This document shows, piece after piece, positions 17,066 to 26,230 of a DNA stretch of 64,000 bases; the stretch's first letter is position 1; each line of letters begins with the position of its first letter. The DNA is from Paenibacillus sinopodophylli (lineage in GTDB: Bacteria; Bacillota; Bacilli; Paenibacillales; Paenibacillaceae). The stretch spans positions 248,001 through 312,000 of the forward strand of contig NZ_VDBO01000001.1 in the NCBI RefSeq assembly GCF_005930355.1, given 5' to 3'. Both the position numbers and the translations under genes were made by a program. The notes below the pieces were generated by a model, which worked only from the letters and a program-made list of their open reading frames with translations, was not told where the DNA came from and made no database searches.

Positions 17066-18829
17066 ATGCTAAAGATTTTGAAGTATTTTAATCCCAAAAA
17101 TGTTTGGTTTATCGTGATCAGTACTGCATTTATCGTGCTTCAGGTATGGCTCGATCTCAAGCTTCCTGACTATTTGGCAGAAATTACAAAGCTAGTGCAG
17201 ACGGAAGGCAACTCATTAAGCGAGGTATGGGAACCAGGCGCTTATATGATGCTATGTGCGATTGGAAGCTTAATCGCCTCTTTTATCGTCGTCTATTTGG
17301 TCGCTCAGAGCGCAGCGTCGCTTGCCAAGAGGCTTAGGAGCCTGCTATTCGACAAGGTTGAATCATTCTCGATGGCCGAGATGAACAAATTCTCAACATC
17401 AAGCCTGATCACCCGTTCCACGAACGATATTACACAAGTGCAAACGATCGTAGCGATGGGGCTCCAAGTTATGATTAAGGCACCTATTCTCGTAGGCTGG
17501 GCCATTGTGAAAATCTCCAGTAAAAGCTGGCAATGGACGCTCTCGTCTGGTGTTTCAGTTGCACTGCTGCTTCTCATGATCGCTATCGTTATTTTGTTCG
17601 CGATGCCGAAGTTCAGAATGATTCAAGGACTTACGGATCAATTGAACCGAGTAACAAGAGAAGGACTCCATGGTCTGCGAGTCATTCGTGCTTATAATGC
17701 AGGAGAAAATCAAGAAGCGAAGTTCGGTCACGCGAATCAGCAGTTAACAGATGCGAATCTGTACACCACCCGTTTAATGGCATTAATGATGCCGGTCATG
17801 AGTCTTATCATGAGTGGGTTAAGCTTGGCTATTTATTGGATCGGTGCTTTTTTAATTAATGGTGCCGATACAGCAGCAAGGCTCGGTCTGTTCAGCGACA
17901 TGGTCATCTTCTCTTCTTATGCGATGCAAATTGTAATGGCCTTTATGATGTTATCAATGGTGTTCTTCATGCTGCCGAGGGCTTCAGTTGCTGCTAAGCG
18001 CGTCTTGGAAGTACTAAATACGGAGCCAAGCATTAAGGATGGCCGTTCGAATGCGACGAATGCTGCGAAAGTAGGAGAGATTGAATTCCGGAATGTCAGC
18101 TTTAAGTATGAGGATTCGGATGAATACGTCCTTAGAGACATTAGCTTCGTTGCGCGTAGAGGTGAGACGGTTGCATTCATCGGTTCAACGGGCAGCGGTA
18201 AGAGTACGCTGCTGAATTTAATTCCGAGGTTTTATGATGTTTCTGAAGGTGAGGTGCTCGTTCAGGGCTTGAACGTGAAGGCATATACCCTGCGGGATCT
18301 GCATAACAAGCTCGGATATGTTCCTCAGAAAACGGTATTGTTCAGCGGCACTGTGACGTCCAACGTTGCCTATGGTGATAACGGGCGAGCAGCAGGCTCA
18401 CCAGACGATGTGAAGAAAGCAGTAGCGATCGCCAAAGGTCAAGAATTCGTCGAGAAGCTGGAAGGCGGCTATGAAGGCAGCGTTTCGCAAGGAGGAACGA
18501 ACTTATCCGGCGGGCAGAAGCAACGCTTATCCATCGCTAGAGCGGTATATCGCAAGCCAGACATTTATATGTTTGATGATTCTTTCTCAGCGCTTGATTA
18601 CAAGACCGACCGTCAACTGCGCTCCATGCTGAATCAGGAAACGTCAGGCGCTACCAACCTGATTGTAGGACAGCGAATCGGAACGATTAAGGAAGCCGAT
18701 CTCATACTCGTTCTAGACGAAGGCAAGATCGTAGGAAGAGGCACGCATCAAGAGCTGCTTCAGACCTGTGAAGTATATCGTCAGATCGCGAACTCTCAGT
18801 TATCGAAGGAGGAGCTTGAAATTGGCTAA
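17066..18829 (+). CDS. Heterodimeric ABC exporter subunit with degenerate ATPase site (YheI/BmrC-like)
   Basis: 587 residues: six membrane segments in the first 320 residues, then an ATPase domain. Walker A is GSTGSGKST and the signature is LSGGQKQ. Walker B reads IYMFDD, with Asp where the catalytic Glu normally stands. That is the hallmark of the degenerate half of heterodimeric Firmicute multidrug exporters such as BmrC/BmrD. The partner with a full catalytic site is encoded immediately downstream and overlaps by eight bases. Multidrug or peptide export is inferred from the family and the MarR neighbour. Confidence 0.92.
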   Translation: MLKILKYFNPKNVWFIVISTAFIVLQVWLDLKLPDYLAEITKLVQTEGNSLSEVWEPGAYMMLCAIGSLIASFIVVYLVAQSAASLAKRLRSLLFDKVESFSMAEMNKFSTSSLITRSTNDITQVQTIVAMGLQVMIKAPILVGWAIVKISSKSWQWTLSSGVSVALLLLMIAIVILFAMPKFRMIQGLTDQLNRVTREGLHGLRVIRAYNAGENQEAKFGHANQQLTDANLYTTRLMALMMPVMSLIMSGLSLAIYWIGAFLINGADTAARLGLFSDMVIFSSYAMQIVMAFMMLSMVFFMLPRASVAAKRVLEVLNTEPSIKDGRSNATNAAKVGEIEFRNVSFKYEDSDEYVLRDISFVARRGETVAFIGSTGSGKSTLLNLIPRFYDVSEGEVLVQGLNVKAYTLRDLHNKLGYVPQKTVLFSGTVTSNVAYGDNGRAAGSPDDVKKAVAIAKGQEFVEKLEGGYEGSVSQGGTNLSGGQKQRLSIARAVYRKPDIYMFDDSFSALDYKTDRQLRSMLNQETSGATNLIVGQRIGTIKEADLILVLDEGKIVGRGTHQELLQTCEVYRQIANSQLSKEELEIG

Positions 18830-20606
18830 ACAACATGTCGCAAACAAAGACAGCATCGATTTCAAAGGCACAATGGGCAAGCTCGTCGCGTATTGCAAGC
18901 CACACATGCCACTTGTTATTTTGGCGCTGCTGCTGTCCGTCGTCGGTACGATATTTACGATTATCGGGCCAAGTAAGCTTAAAGACATGACGGATCATAT
19001 TACGAAGGGGTTAATGGGCGAAATCGACATGGACGCGGTTAGTCGTATTGGCATACTGCTGGTCGTACTCTACGGATTAAGCGTCATCTTCTCGTTCTTC
19101 CAAGGCTACATTATGGCAACGGTAACGCAGAAGGTTACGAGAAGCTTACGAACGCGTATCTCGAAGAAGATTAACAAGCTTCCGTTAAAATATTTCGATT
19201 CAACCAGCAACGGCGACGTGCTAAGCCGCGTCACGAATGACATCGATACAATTGGACAAACAATGAATCAGAGCGTCGGAATGCTTGTCACTTCCGTCAC
19301 GATGCTGGCCGGCTCTTTGGTTATGATGTTCTATACCAACGTATGGATGACATTGACAGCGATTATCTCTACCTTTCTAGGATTTGGCTTTATGACCGTG
19401 ATGATCAAAAAATCACAAACGCATTTCGTTCACCAGCAGGCGAACCTTGGTGCAATGAATGGCCATGTTGAGGAAATATTCACAGGCTATGATGTCGTGA
19501 AAGTTTATAATGGTGAACGGAAAGCGAAGGAAACCTTTAACGAAATCAACGAAAAATTGTATGAAAGCTCATGGAAGTCGCAATTTTTATCTGGCTTGAC
19601 TATGCCGCTTATGATGTTTGTTGGGAACTTCGGCTATGTGGCAGTATGTATCGTCGGCGGAGCATTAGCGATGAATGGTCATATTTCATTTGGTGTCATT
19701 GTCGCCTTTATGCTCTATGTCCGTTTGTTCACGCAGCCCTTGGGACAAATCGCACAAGCTGCGACAAGTCTGCAATCAACTGCGGCAGCAGCTGCACGCG
19801 TTTTTGAATTTTTGGAAGAAAAGGAGCTCGAAGACGAGAAACATAAAACAAAGGTGCTCAAAGACGTTAAGGGGCATGTTGAGTTCAGAAACGTTTCCTT
19901 CGGCTATGATCCGAATAAGTTGGTCATAAACCATTTCTCAGCAAGTGCTTTACCCGGCCAAAAGATTGCAATTGTTGGGCCGACAGGTGCCGGGAAGACG
20001 ACTATCGTTAACTTACTGATGCGTTTCTATGAGCTGAATGGCGGAGAAATTGCCATCGATGGCGTACCCATTCAAGAGCTCCAAAGGGAAAACGTGCATG
20101 AACAGTTTTGTATGGTGCTTCAGGATACGTGGTTATTCGAGGGATCGATTAAAGAGAATATCGTCTTCAATAAACAAGGTGTTACCGATGCTGACGTGAA
20201 GAATGTCTGCAAGGCCGTCGGTATCGATCATTTCATCCGAACTTTAACGAATGGCTACGATACGGTATTGAATGAGCAAGTGAATCTTTCTGCAGGGCAG
20301 AAGCAGCTTATTACGATTGCAAGAGCACTTATTGCGAATGCACCGCTGCTCATTCTTGATGAAGCAACCAGCTCCGTCGATACAAGAACTGAGCTTCTTA
20401 TTCAGGAAGCGATGGATCGACTGATGGCGGGTCGAACCTCATTCGTTATTGCGCATAGGCTGTCAACGATTAAGAATGCCGATATTATTCTCGTTATGAA
20501 GGATGGCGATATTATCGAGAGCGGCAATCACGAGCAGCTGCTGGCGGCGAAAGGCTTCTATGCAGACTTGTACAACAGTCAGTTTGAGGTATCAGAATCT
20601 GCTTAG
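18822..20606 (+). CDS. Heterodimeric ABC exporter subunit with canonical ATPase site (YheH/BmrD-like)
   Basis: 594 residues from a TTG at 18822. This start has AAGGAGGAG nine bases upstream and overlaps the preceding gene. A longer frame starting at 18768 has no such site. A membrane domain is followed by Walker A GPTGAGKTT, signature LSAGQKQ, Walker B LLILDE with the catalytic Glu, and switch AHRLSTI. The intact Walker B complements the Asp-containing site of the partner. The LSAGQ signature is the other usual deviation in heterodimeric exporters. A terminator follows at 20649. Confidence 0.92.
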   Translation: MAKQHVANKDSIDFKGTMGKLVAYCKPHMPLVILALLLSVVGTIFTIIGPSKLKDMTDHITKGLMGEIDMDAVSRIGILLVVLYGLSVIFSFFQGYIMATVTQKVTRSLRTRISKKINKLPLKYFDSTSNGDVLSRVTNDIDTIGQTMNQSVGMLVTSVTMLAGSLVMMFYTNVWMTLTAIISTFLGFGFMTVMIKKSQTHFVHQQANLGAMNGHVEEIFTGYDVVKVYNGERKAKETFNEINEKLYESSWKSQFLSGLTMPLMMFVGNFGYVAVCIVGGALAMNGHISFGVIVAFMLYVRLFTQPLGQIAQAATSLQSTAAAAARVFEFLEEKELEDEKHKTKVLKDVKGHVEFRNVSFGYDPNKLVINHFSASALPGQKIAIVGPTGAGKTTIVNLLMRFYELNGGEIAIDGVPIQELQRENVHEQFCMVLQDTWLFEGSIKENIVFNKQGVTDADVKNVCKAVGIDHFIRTLTNGYDTVLNEQVNLSAGQKQLITIARALIANAPLLILDEATSSVDTRTELLIQEAMDRLMAGRTSFVIAHRLSTIKNADIILVMKDGDIIESGNHEQLLAAKGFYADLYNSQFEVSESA

Positions 20607-20648
20607 TGAGATAGAATGGCTAATTACTTGTTGAAAAGCTAAAAACAG

Positions 20649-20697
20649 AAAACGACCACTCTCCCTTGAAAAAATGGGGAAAAGTGGTCGTTTTTTG
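20649..20697 (+). terminator. Terminator after the ABC exporter operon
   Basis: AAAACGACCACT pairs with AGTGGTCGTTTT, followed by T residues. The loop contains a weaker CCC/GGG pairing. Confidence 0.85.
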
Positions 20698-20709
20698 TTT
20701 GTGAATCCA

Positions 20710-21453
20710 TTACGACCGTGCAGTTAAGTGTGCAATTCGCTTGTTTATGTCGTCTCGCAGCAGCCCGCCATGATAGCAGACGACCGCTTCGATATCGAAT
20801 GACTTGAATTTCTCCAATGAGTGAGTAGCGTCTTCCATATTATAAGTGGAGTACGGTGAAGATCCTAACAGCTCCCCGTTGTGAACAACTAAGGCATCGC
20901 CAGCTATTAATGTTTTGCTCGCATGATGGTATAGACTGACGTGACCAGGCGTGTGACCAGGTGTATGAATAACCGTTAGACCGCCGCCAATGGGAAGAAT
21001 ATCACCATCTGCCAACAATCGCGTTACATTAGGTTTGGAAGGTTGGGAGAAAACTTTATCGTACGAATGACGCACCTCTGCAGGCAAAGATTCAAGCTCG
21101 GCGTTTAGTAGATCAAGTGGAAATTTCAGAAGTGGAGCTTTTCCGTCGATCGTGTCTCTATCCGCCTCATGAGCATATACGTCGAATGGTGATATCGCTG
21201 AATCCTCAAGGAATTGGGGGAGACCGCCGATGTGATCGATATCCTGATGAGTCAAAATAATCGCTTGAAGTGGTGTCTCAGAAATACCAGCTTGCTTGAC
21301 GTAGTCTTGAATGACACGGGCTGATCCTGGCATCCCAGTATCGATTAACGTCCAACAATCATTGTCATAGATAATGGTTGGGTGTATAGGCATGGATCGT
21401 CCACTAATTTTCATTTCGAAATCCAACATATCTAATCCTTCTGCAATGCGCAT
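20710..21453 (-). CDS. Metallo-beta-lactamase-fold hydrolase
   Basis: About 247 residues if started at the ATG at 21453 (MRIAEGLDML). The open frame continues to 21558 but that extension runs through the operator and ribosome-binding region. An AAAGGAGGTG lies further upstream, so a GTG or other start nearer to it remains possible. Metal-binding landmarks are THQDIDHIGG (HxxDHxG, with Gln between His and Asp), the later THTPGHTPGH block and AGDALV. Family members hydrolyse lactones, thioesters or similar; the substrate is unknown. It is transcribed divergently from a TetR gene. Confidence 0.88.
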   Translation of the reverse strand: MRIAEGLDMLDFEMKISGRSMPIHPTIIYDNDCWTLIDTGMPGSARVIQDYVKQAGISETPLQAIILTHQDIDHIGGLPQFLEDSAISPFDVYAHEADRDTIDGKAPLLKFPLDLLNAELESLPAEVRHSYDKVFSQPSKPNVTRLLADGDILPIGGGLTVIHTPGHTPGHVSLYHHASKTLIAGDALVVHNGELLGSSPYSTYNMEDATHSLEKFKSFDIEAVVCYHGGLLRDDINKRIAHLTARS

Positions 21454-21511
21454 AATTACTGCCGAGCTTGTACAACGGACAAGCGTCGGCACACCTCCTT
21501 TTGATGTATAG

Positions 21512-21553
21512 AATAAAACTAATAAGTTCAATATAGAACTAATGAGTTTTATT
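21512..21553. promoter_or_regulatory. Double operator between the divergent MBL hydrolase and TetR genes
   Basis: AATAAAACTAATAAGTTC and GAACTAATGAGTTTTATT form an inverted repeat with two mismatches around six bases. Each arm contains its own palindromic core (AACTAATAAGTT and AACTAATGAGTT). This is the layout expected for cooperative binding of two TetR dimers that control both divergent genes. Confidence 0.6.
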
Positions 21554-21616
21554 GTCAATGCCGAAACGTTGACCTCAATCGCAACTCATGTCAATATAAG
21601 GTGGGGTGGTAGTTAT

Positions 21617-22501
21617 ATGAAGGATATAAAGAAGGCCCAAATTCTCGATACGGCTATAGATTTGTTTCGTAGTAAGGGCTACAGTGCTACATCAATGCAA
21701 GACATCGCTGAAGCTTGCGAAGTAGCCAAAGCTAGTATATATAAATGTTTCACATCCAAAGAGGATTTGTTTACAGCAGCGTTCGTAGCTTGTCATCAGA
21801 CGTTATTGGAGCAAGCAGCTGAACTTGAGCGTTCTGGAATGGCGTTTGGGCTATTCTCCAAGGACAAGCTAAGCCGCCAAATCGAATTCTATCTGTACTA
21901 TATTCTCGAGAATCACTTGTTTATGGTCGAATTCAGCGAGCTGCCTATTACAGAGAATGAGAGTTTCATTGAGGCGCGGAAGAAAATGCAGGCAGCTCTG
22001 CTTATCTGGCGGAAAGAGATGTTAATCGAAGCATTCAGTGAGCAGCTTGAGCCGTACATATGGGATGCAGTCATGCTCTTTCAAGGGATTCTCCATGAAT
22101 ATATGAAAGGTGTACTGCTGAAGGTCATTTCTCAGCCGATTCCGGCACTTGCAGTCTATATCGTCGATCGAATGGAAGCAGTTGTTCACGATTTGATTCA
22201 AACTGCACCTCAATCCATAGCTGGTGAATGGATTATTGAAGGGGGGCTCAGCGGCCACAATGATCCAGCAGCACGGAAAGGAACTATTAATGAATTCCTT
22301 ACTGCTATGGTGGAGCGGATTCATACGCTTCCTTTGTCAGCGACTTCTCGTACCGAATTAATAGAGGTTGTCGGCCTTCTGCGGAGAGAAATACAGTCCG
22401 AGAAGCCCGATCTCACCCTGCTGCGAGTGTTGAAGGGTCATCTGGAAGCTGTACCAGAGCTGCGCTCCTACTTGCGCCAGTTAAGGCTGCTTCTGACATA
22501 G
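21617..22501 (+). CDS. TetR/AcrR-family transcriptional regulator (long C-terminal domain)
   Basis: 294 residues from the ATG at 21617, preceded by AAGGTGGGG; the frame extends upstream without a ribosome binding site. The helix-turn-helix is near residues 8-55, with GYSATSMQDIAEACEVAKASIYKCFTSKEDLF. The C-terminal part is some 90 residues longer than in typical 200-residue TetR proteins and ends in a Leu/Arg-rich helical segment of unknown role. It is divergent from the MBL hydrolase, with a double operator between them, so it probably represses that gene and itself. Confidence 0.9.
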   Translation: MKDIKKAQILDTAIDLFRSKGYSATSMQDIAEACEVAKASIYKCFTSKEDLFTAAFVACHQTLLEQAAELERSGMAFGLFSKDKLSRQIEFYLYYILENHLFMVEFSELPITENESFIEARKKMQAALLIWRKEMLIEAFSEQLEPYIWDAVMLFQGILHEYMKGVLLKVISQPIPALAVYIVDRMEAVVHDLIQTAPQSIAGEWIIEGGLSGHNDPAARKGTINEFLTAMVERIHTLPLSATSRTELIEVVGLLRREIQSEKPDLTLLRVLKGHLEAVPELRSYLRQLRLLLT

Positions 22502-22936
22502 AGCGCCGACAAATAATCAACGATATTGCAGTGACATTTATGCTCTATACGGAAAGGTAATATTCATTATCTGACCGTGGTCTTTCGCTCATACTATTTT
22601 TAAATATGATGTGCAAGTGGGGAGAAGGAAATAGGCCGATTAATGATGGTCAATGAAATGCAAATAGCTTTGTACACTGGCTTCCAGCTTACTTGAAGGT
22701 ATCCCCATTTCTGGCCGCAGAGGGCGAAATAGGAACGATAATCTGCATCGCAATAAAGCAAAGACGTTTCAAAAGGAGATAATAGCTGGTCAAGTGTAAT
22801 GAGCTATGATTTGTATCTAGATTATTAAGTCCACTATTCAAATAGGAAATTATGCACTTTTAGTTCAGATACTACCACTAAGGTGAGTGTCCAACTCATT
22901 CGAGTCGGTCCAAAACACTAATTAAACGATAGATAA
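22502..22936. other. Long non-coding gap after the TetR gene
   Basis: About 435 bases without a supportable gene on either strand. There is a weak Fur-like stretch near 22558-22577, but it does not precede a gene. The rest is AT-rich sequence in which I see no tRNA, repeat or conserved leader. It may be the remains of a lost gene. Confidence 0.35.
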
Positions 22937-22988
22937 CCCAAAAACATGACGGTGCAGAAGCAATCTCTGCACCGCCATGTTTTTGGGT
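22937..22988 (-). terminator. Terminator of the AraC/siderophore-binding gene
   Basis: A stem of over 20 bp: ACCCAAAAACATG pairs with CATGTTTTTGGGT, extended through CGGTGCAGA/TCTGCACCG with one mismatch. It lies just past the stop at 23009 on the minus strand. Confidence 0.75.
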
Positions 22989-23008
22989 TGGATCTATTCT
23001 ATCTGCAG

Positions 23009-24031
23009 TCAATTGTTTTTGACTTCAGCCGGTTTCAAGAAGCTATCTACGATAATAGGCAGCAAGGCATCTAGTGTGATGGGATCGTTGAACGCTGAAG
23101 CGTTTTTATCGAGAAAGAATACCCGATTATTCTTAACAGCAGGAAGCCCATTCCATAGCACACTTTCATACATGGGGCTTGTATCCTCTGTGCCGGTTGC
23201 TTCCGGTGATGTGAAGATATAGTCGCCTGCAAACTCGGGAAGCTTCTCAAGTGAGAATTCTGCCCAGCCGAGCTTCAGGTCGAAGGCTGGAGGGGATTTT
23301 AATCCGAATTCATCGAACAAAATCTCCGTTCCTCGTCCGTACCCTTCGCCATACGCATATACGCCTTTATCATACTGACTTAACACGGATACCGTTTGGT
23401 CACCGACAACCTTTAGAACCTGTGGCTTGAATTCAGCAATTTTCGTATTCCACGCATCCACCCATTGCTGAGCCTTATCGACGCGATTTGCTATCTTTCC
23501 GAATTCAATCAATTGCTCTTTATAGTTTTTCTCGCCATAGTTTATCGTTACCACTGGAGCGATTTTGCTTATTTCCTCGAGCATTTCGGTACCTTTAAGA
23601 GCAATAATAAGATCCGGGTTTAATGTGACAATCTTCTCAATCTCGAAGCCGCCAGGTGATCCAATATCCGCTATATCATCGATCATTCCAGTATAATATG
23701 GGTTTCCCATTGTCATCGATGGAGCTCCTACTGGATTAATACCAAGTGCCATGAAATACCCAACATAAGCATGAGTCAAAACGACAATTCGTTGCGGATT
23801 TCTGGGAATCTCAACTTCGCCGTCAGCACCTGTATACATAACCGTTGCAGTTGCAGGCTGCGCCTGGTTAGTATCGGTTTGTGCATTGTTTCCGCTGGCA
23901 GCGGCGTTGGTGGCTGTCCCTGTATTGGCAACATTGTTGTTGCTGCTTACTGCTCCTGAGCATGCGCTAAGTAGAAGAGTAAGGCTTAGCAAAAGTGTTA
24001 ATGCGGTTGATTGTTTTCTGTGTCTGATCAA
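23009..24031 (-). CDS. Siderophore-binding lipoprotein from an internal start inside the AraC fusion frame
   Basis: A nested product of 340 residues. The TTG at 24031 is preceded by AAAGGAG at eight-base spacing. It yields a canonical lipoprotein: a short basic start, TALTLLLSLTLLLSAC with Cys at residue 24, a flexible Asn/Ala-rich linker and a class III periplasmic-binding fold with two lobes joined by a long helix. The domain starts at EIPRNPQRIVVLTHAYVG and includes the GGFEIEKIVTLNPDLII region. A perfect Fur box lies 26 bases upstream of this TTG. The sequence thus has everything expected of an independent iron-regulated gene but lacks a stop codon separating it from the AraC part. Confidence 0.65.
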   Translation of the reverse strand: MIRHRKQSTALTLLLSLTLLLSACSGAVSSNNNVANTGTATNAAASGNNAQTDTNQAQPATATVMYTGADGEVEIPRNPQRIVVLTHAYVGYFMALGINPVGAPSMTMGNPYYTGMIDDIADIGSPGGFEIEKIVTLNPDLIIALKGTEMLEEISKIAPVVTINYGEKNYKEQLIEFGKIANRVDKAQQWVDAWNTKIAEFKPQVLKVVGDQTVSVLSQYDKGVYAYGEGYGRGTEILFDEFGLKSPPAFDLKLGWAEFSLEKLPEFAGDYIFTSPEATGTEDTSPMYESVLWNGLPAVKNNRVFFLDKNASAFNDPITLDALLPIIVDSFLKPAEVKNN

Positions 24032-24991
24032 TGCAAAAGCTCCTTTATCCGTATATTGATAATCATTATCACTGCGACTATTAATATAACGTCTAAGTTT
24101 GCGTGGAACAATGGATGATCTTAGCATGAGGAATGGATTATGCTGCTTTCTATTCGAATCTAGACAAAATTGACGATAGTGAAGAGGAGAATATCCCGTT
24201 TGTTTCTTAAATATTCGGCTAAAATAATACACATCCGTATAGCCGATGCTCAAGGATACTTCTTGCAGTGATGCATCTGTGTTCTCTAACAGGCTTCTGG
24301 CCCTGCTGATACGCAAGCGAATCATATAATCAATGGGGCTGCAGGACGTGCGCTGCTTGAATGTTCGCGATAGATGGCTTGGGCTGCAGTCGAGCATGGA
24401 AGCCAGCAATTCGAGAGTAAGCGGCTCGGCATAATGCTCATGCAAATAGCTGAGCAATTGCTCAGCGGGATCAGCGGGAATGATCCGAATATCCTGCTCA
24501 CGCAGCTGGCGAATAAGCTCATATACAAATTGGTAGAACAAGGTCTTCGCATGAAGCAGTTCAAGATCGCCTGGGGTAAGCCATTCGCTTGCTGTTAACT
24601 CGAGCTTCTCATACAGCGATAAGGGATACAATGGAGCGTAGCCGTATTGGATCTGCAAGGGATTGTCCCCAGATAAGCTGTTGCGAGCTTTCGCTTCTGT
24701 TAGCAGTGGCAGCCAAGCCTTATAGAGAACCAAATAATAGTCGAATCTTTCATTCGTAGGCTGAATATCTAGACACATGCCTTTGCCGCCATGCAGGACG
24801 AACATGCTGTCCACGATATATTCCACTTCATCCAGCTTAATCTGTGCGGAGCCGCGTATGGCAAATAGAAACATGTTCGCGGGCAGTCGATAAGCTTTTA
24901 GCGCATCGCGACTTGATACTCTGGTATATCTTATGTCCATTAATTTAATAGAAGCAGATGTCCATATTAACATATGCTCTTTCAGTTTCAC
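23009..24991 (-). CDS. AraC-family regulator fused in frame to a siderophore-binding lipoprotein (Btr/FeuA-like)
   Basis: A single open frame of 660 codons from a GTG after AGGTGGTGA. Residues 1-100 are a cupin-like sensing domain. Residues 178-273 hold the two AraC helix-turn-helix motifs, with SPIDYMIRLRISRA and GYTDVYYFSRIFKKQTGYSP. After a basic linker, residues 329-343 are a hydrophobic segment ending in LSAC, followed by an Asn-rich stretch and a FepB/FeuA-type iron-siderophore binding domain to residue 660. B. subtilis Btr also joins AraC and binding-protein domains, but cytoplasmically. Here a lipoprotein signal lies between them. A perfect Fur box and an internal start lie within the frame, so the second half may also be made alone. 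Confidence 0.85.
   Translation of the reverse strand: MKLKEHMLIWTSASIKLMDIRYTRVSSRDALKAYRLPANMFLFAIRGSAQIKLDEVEYIVDSMFVLHGGKGMCLDIQPTNERFDYYLVLYKAWLPLLTEAKARNSLSGDNPLQIQYGYAPLYPLSLYEKLELTASEWLTPGDLELLHAKTLFYQFVYELIRQLREQDIRIIPADPAEQLLSYLHEHYAEPLTLELLASMLDCSPSHLSRTFKQRTSCSPIDYMIRLRISRARSLLENTDASLQEVSLSIGYTDVYYFSRIFKKQTGYSPLHYRQFCLDSNRKQHNPFLMLRSSIVPRKLRRYINSRSDNDYQYTDKGAFALIRHRKQSTALTLLLSLTLLLSACSGAVSSNNNVANTGTATNAAASGNNAQTDTNQAQPATATVMYTGADGEVEIPRNPQRIVVLTHAYVGYFMALGINPVGAPSMTMGNPYYTGMIDDIADIGSPGGFEIEKIVTLNPDLIIALKGTEMLEEISKIAPVVTINYGEKNYKEQLIEFGKIANRVDKAQQWVDAWNTKIAEFKPQVLKVVGDQTVSVLSQYDKGVYAYGEGYGRGTEILFDEFGLKSPPAFDLKLGWAEFSLEKLPEFAGDYIFTSPEATGTEDTSPMYESVLWNGLPAVKNNRVFFLDKNASAFNDPITLDALLPIIVDSFLKPAEVKNN
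24057..24071 (-). promoter_or_regulatory. Perfect Fur box inside the AraC/binding-protein frame
   Basis: TGATAATCATTATCA matches the 15-bp Fur consensus at every defined position. It encodes residues around Asp308-Gln312 of the fused frame. Its distance to the internal TTG start at 24031 is that of a normal promoter operator. Confidence 0.8.
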
Positions 24992-25109
24992 TTCGTCACC
25001 ACCTGTTAACGATAAGTTAATCCTTTTCCTACTTCATTCTACATATTACTGATCATCACTCGGATGTGCAATGAAAGGACTGGATTTTGCAGCGATCAAG
25101 GAATACCGA

Positions 25110-26207
25110 TCACTCGATCGCCATTTTCTTCCTTTGTTTCATTTTCCCAATGACTAGCAATAGAAGAGGCAGACCGATCATATTAACAGGCAGAACAAAA
25201 GGAATCCAATAGTTGGTTAAATAGTGAGGGCCAGCCTCGGCAACGTTTTTTGGGAAAAATGCGAATATTAAAAGGACTGGGGCGATGAACCAGATCAAGG
25301 TTCGCCAATTTTTAACCTTCAGCAACTGTGCCGTTCCATAGCTTGAAATGAATAAATAAATCGTTAATTTAATAAACACGCTCGCCACCCAAATGACAAT
25401 CATGAGCGGATCCGAGTTTTCGATAAAGCCGAAAAGTGATATTTTCCGGGACATTTCGAAAAAGGGATACCACATCTCAGATGCAAGATTAGGTCCTATT
25501 GTTGCAGCAGTCATAACCATTGCGATTAATGTGAAGAAAGTAGTCGTAATAACTGCCCAATAGGCATACGGTGCTCCTTTCCTCGGTTTATAGAGAAAGG
25601 AGGCGAGCATGAGATATTCAATTGAATGCCCAAGATAAGAGGCGAGGGGCAGCGAGCCATTGAAAATGCCTGATATGCCGCTGTCGGCAAAAATGGGAAG
25701 CAGATTTTTCAAATCTACGTTGTTTATGCTTGCAAGCAGTGTTAATATGACCATCAGAATGACGATTGGTCCCAGAACTTCGCTGCACCTTGCGATGGAT
25801 ACGATTCCTCCCGAATAGGTTGCATAGATGATCAGTGCCAACATAATAATCATTACCGCCGCTTTCGGTGTTGATGGAAGAATCATTATGTGGATCACAT
25901 CGGTAAATTGGCGTAGAACAATTGGCAATATGGTGTACCACTGAACGAGATAAATAATGATAACAAGCTTCCCCATCCATTTTCCTAATATCGTTTGGCA
26001 GAATTGGATCAAGTTTTGCTCTGGATATAGCTGAACAGTCTTCGTTACGAGCCATGTGATGATTAACGTGATGCCGCCTGCAACTAGAATTGAAATCCAA
26101 ATATCCTGCTTAGCTGCTTGCAAGCTTGGCGTGAGGGTCATAATTAATGTCATACCGAGATCCATAATGGTAATCATCCAGAAAATTTGTAAGCCGGTTA
26201 TTTTCAT
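25110..26207 (-). CDS. Spore germinant receptor B subunit, GerAB family (operon 2)
   Basis: About 365 residues from the ATG at 26207, which has TGAGGAT at suitable spacing. An ATG five codons earlier (26222) lacks a ribosome binding site. The sequence is a chain of about ten membrane segments of the GerAB amino-acid-permease-like family. It includes the IFWMITIMDLGMTLIMTLTP first segment and an FLYKPRKG cytoplasmic loop. It is the last gene of the second A-C-B receptor operon. Confidence 0.9.
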   Translation of the reverse strand: MKITGLQIFWMITIMDLGMTLIMTLTPSLQAAKQDIWISILVAGGITLIITWLVTKTVQLYPEQNLIQFCQTILGKWMGKLVIIIYLVQWYTILPIVLRQFTDVIHIMILPSTPKAAVMIIMLALIIYATYSGGIVSIARCSEVLGPIVILMVILTLLASINNVDLKNLLPIFADSGISGIFNGSLPLASYLGHSIEYLMLASFLYKPRKGAPYAYWAVITTTFFTLIAMVMTAATIGPNLASEMWYPFFEMSRKISLFGFIENSDPLMIVIWVASVFIKLTIYLFISSYGTAQLLKVKNWRTLIWFIAPVLLIFAFFPKNVAEAGPHYLTNYWIPFVLPVNMIGLPLLLLVIGKMKQRKKMAIE

Positions 26208-26230
26208 TATGACGATCCTCATTTCAATGG

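Noticed and set aside
22558..22577. Fur-box-like sequence in the gap after the TetR gene
   Set aside because: Only about 12 of 15 positions match and no gene starts after it on either strand.
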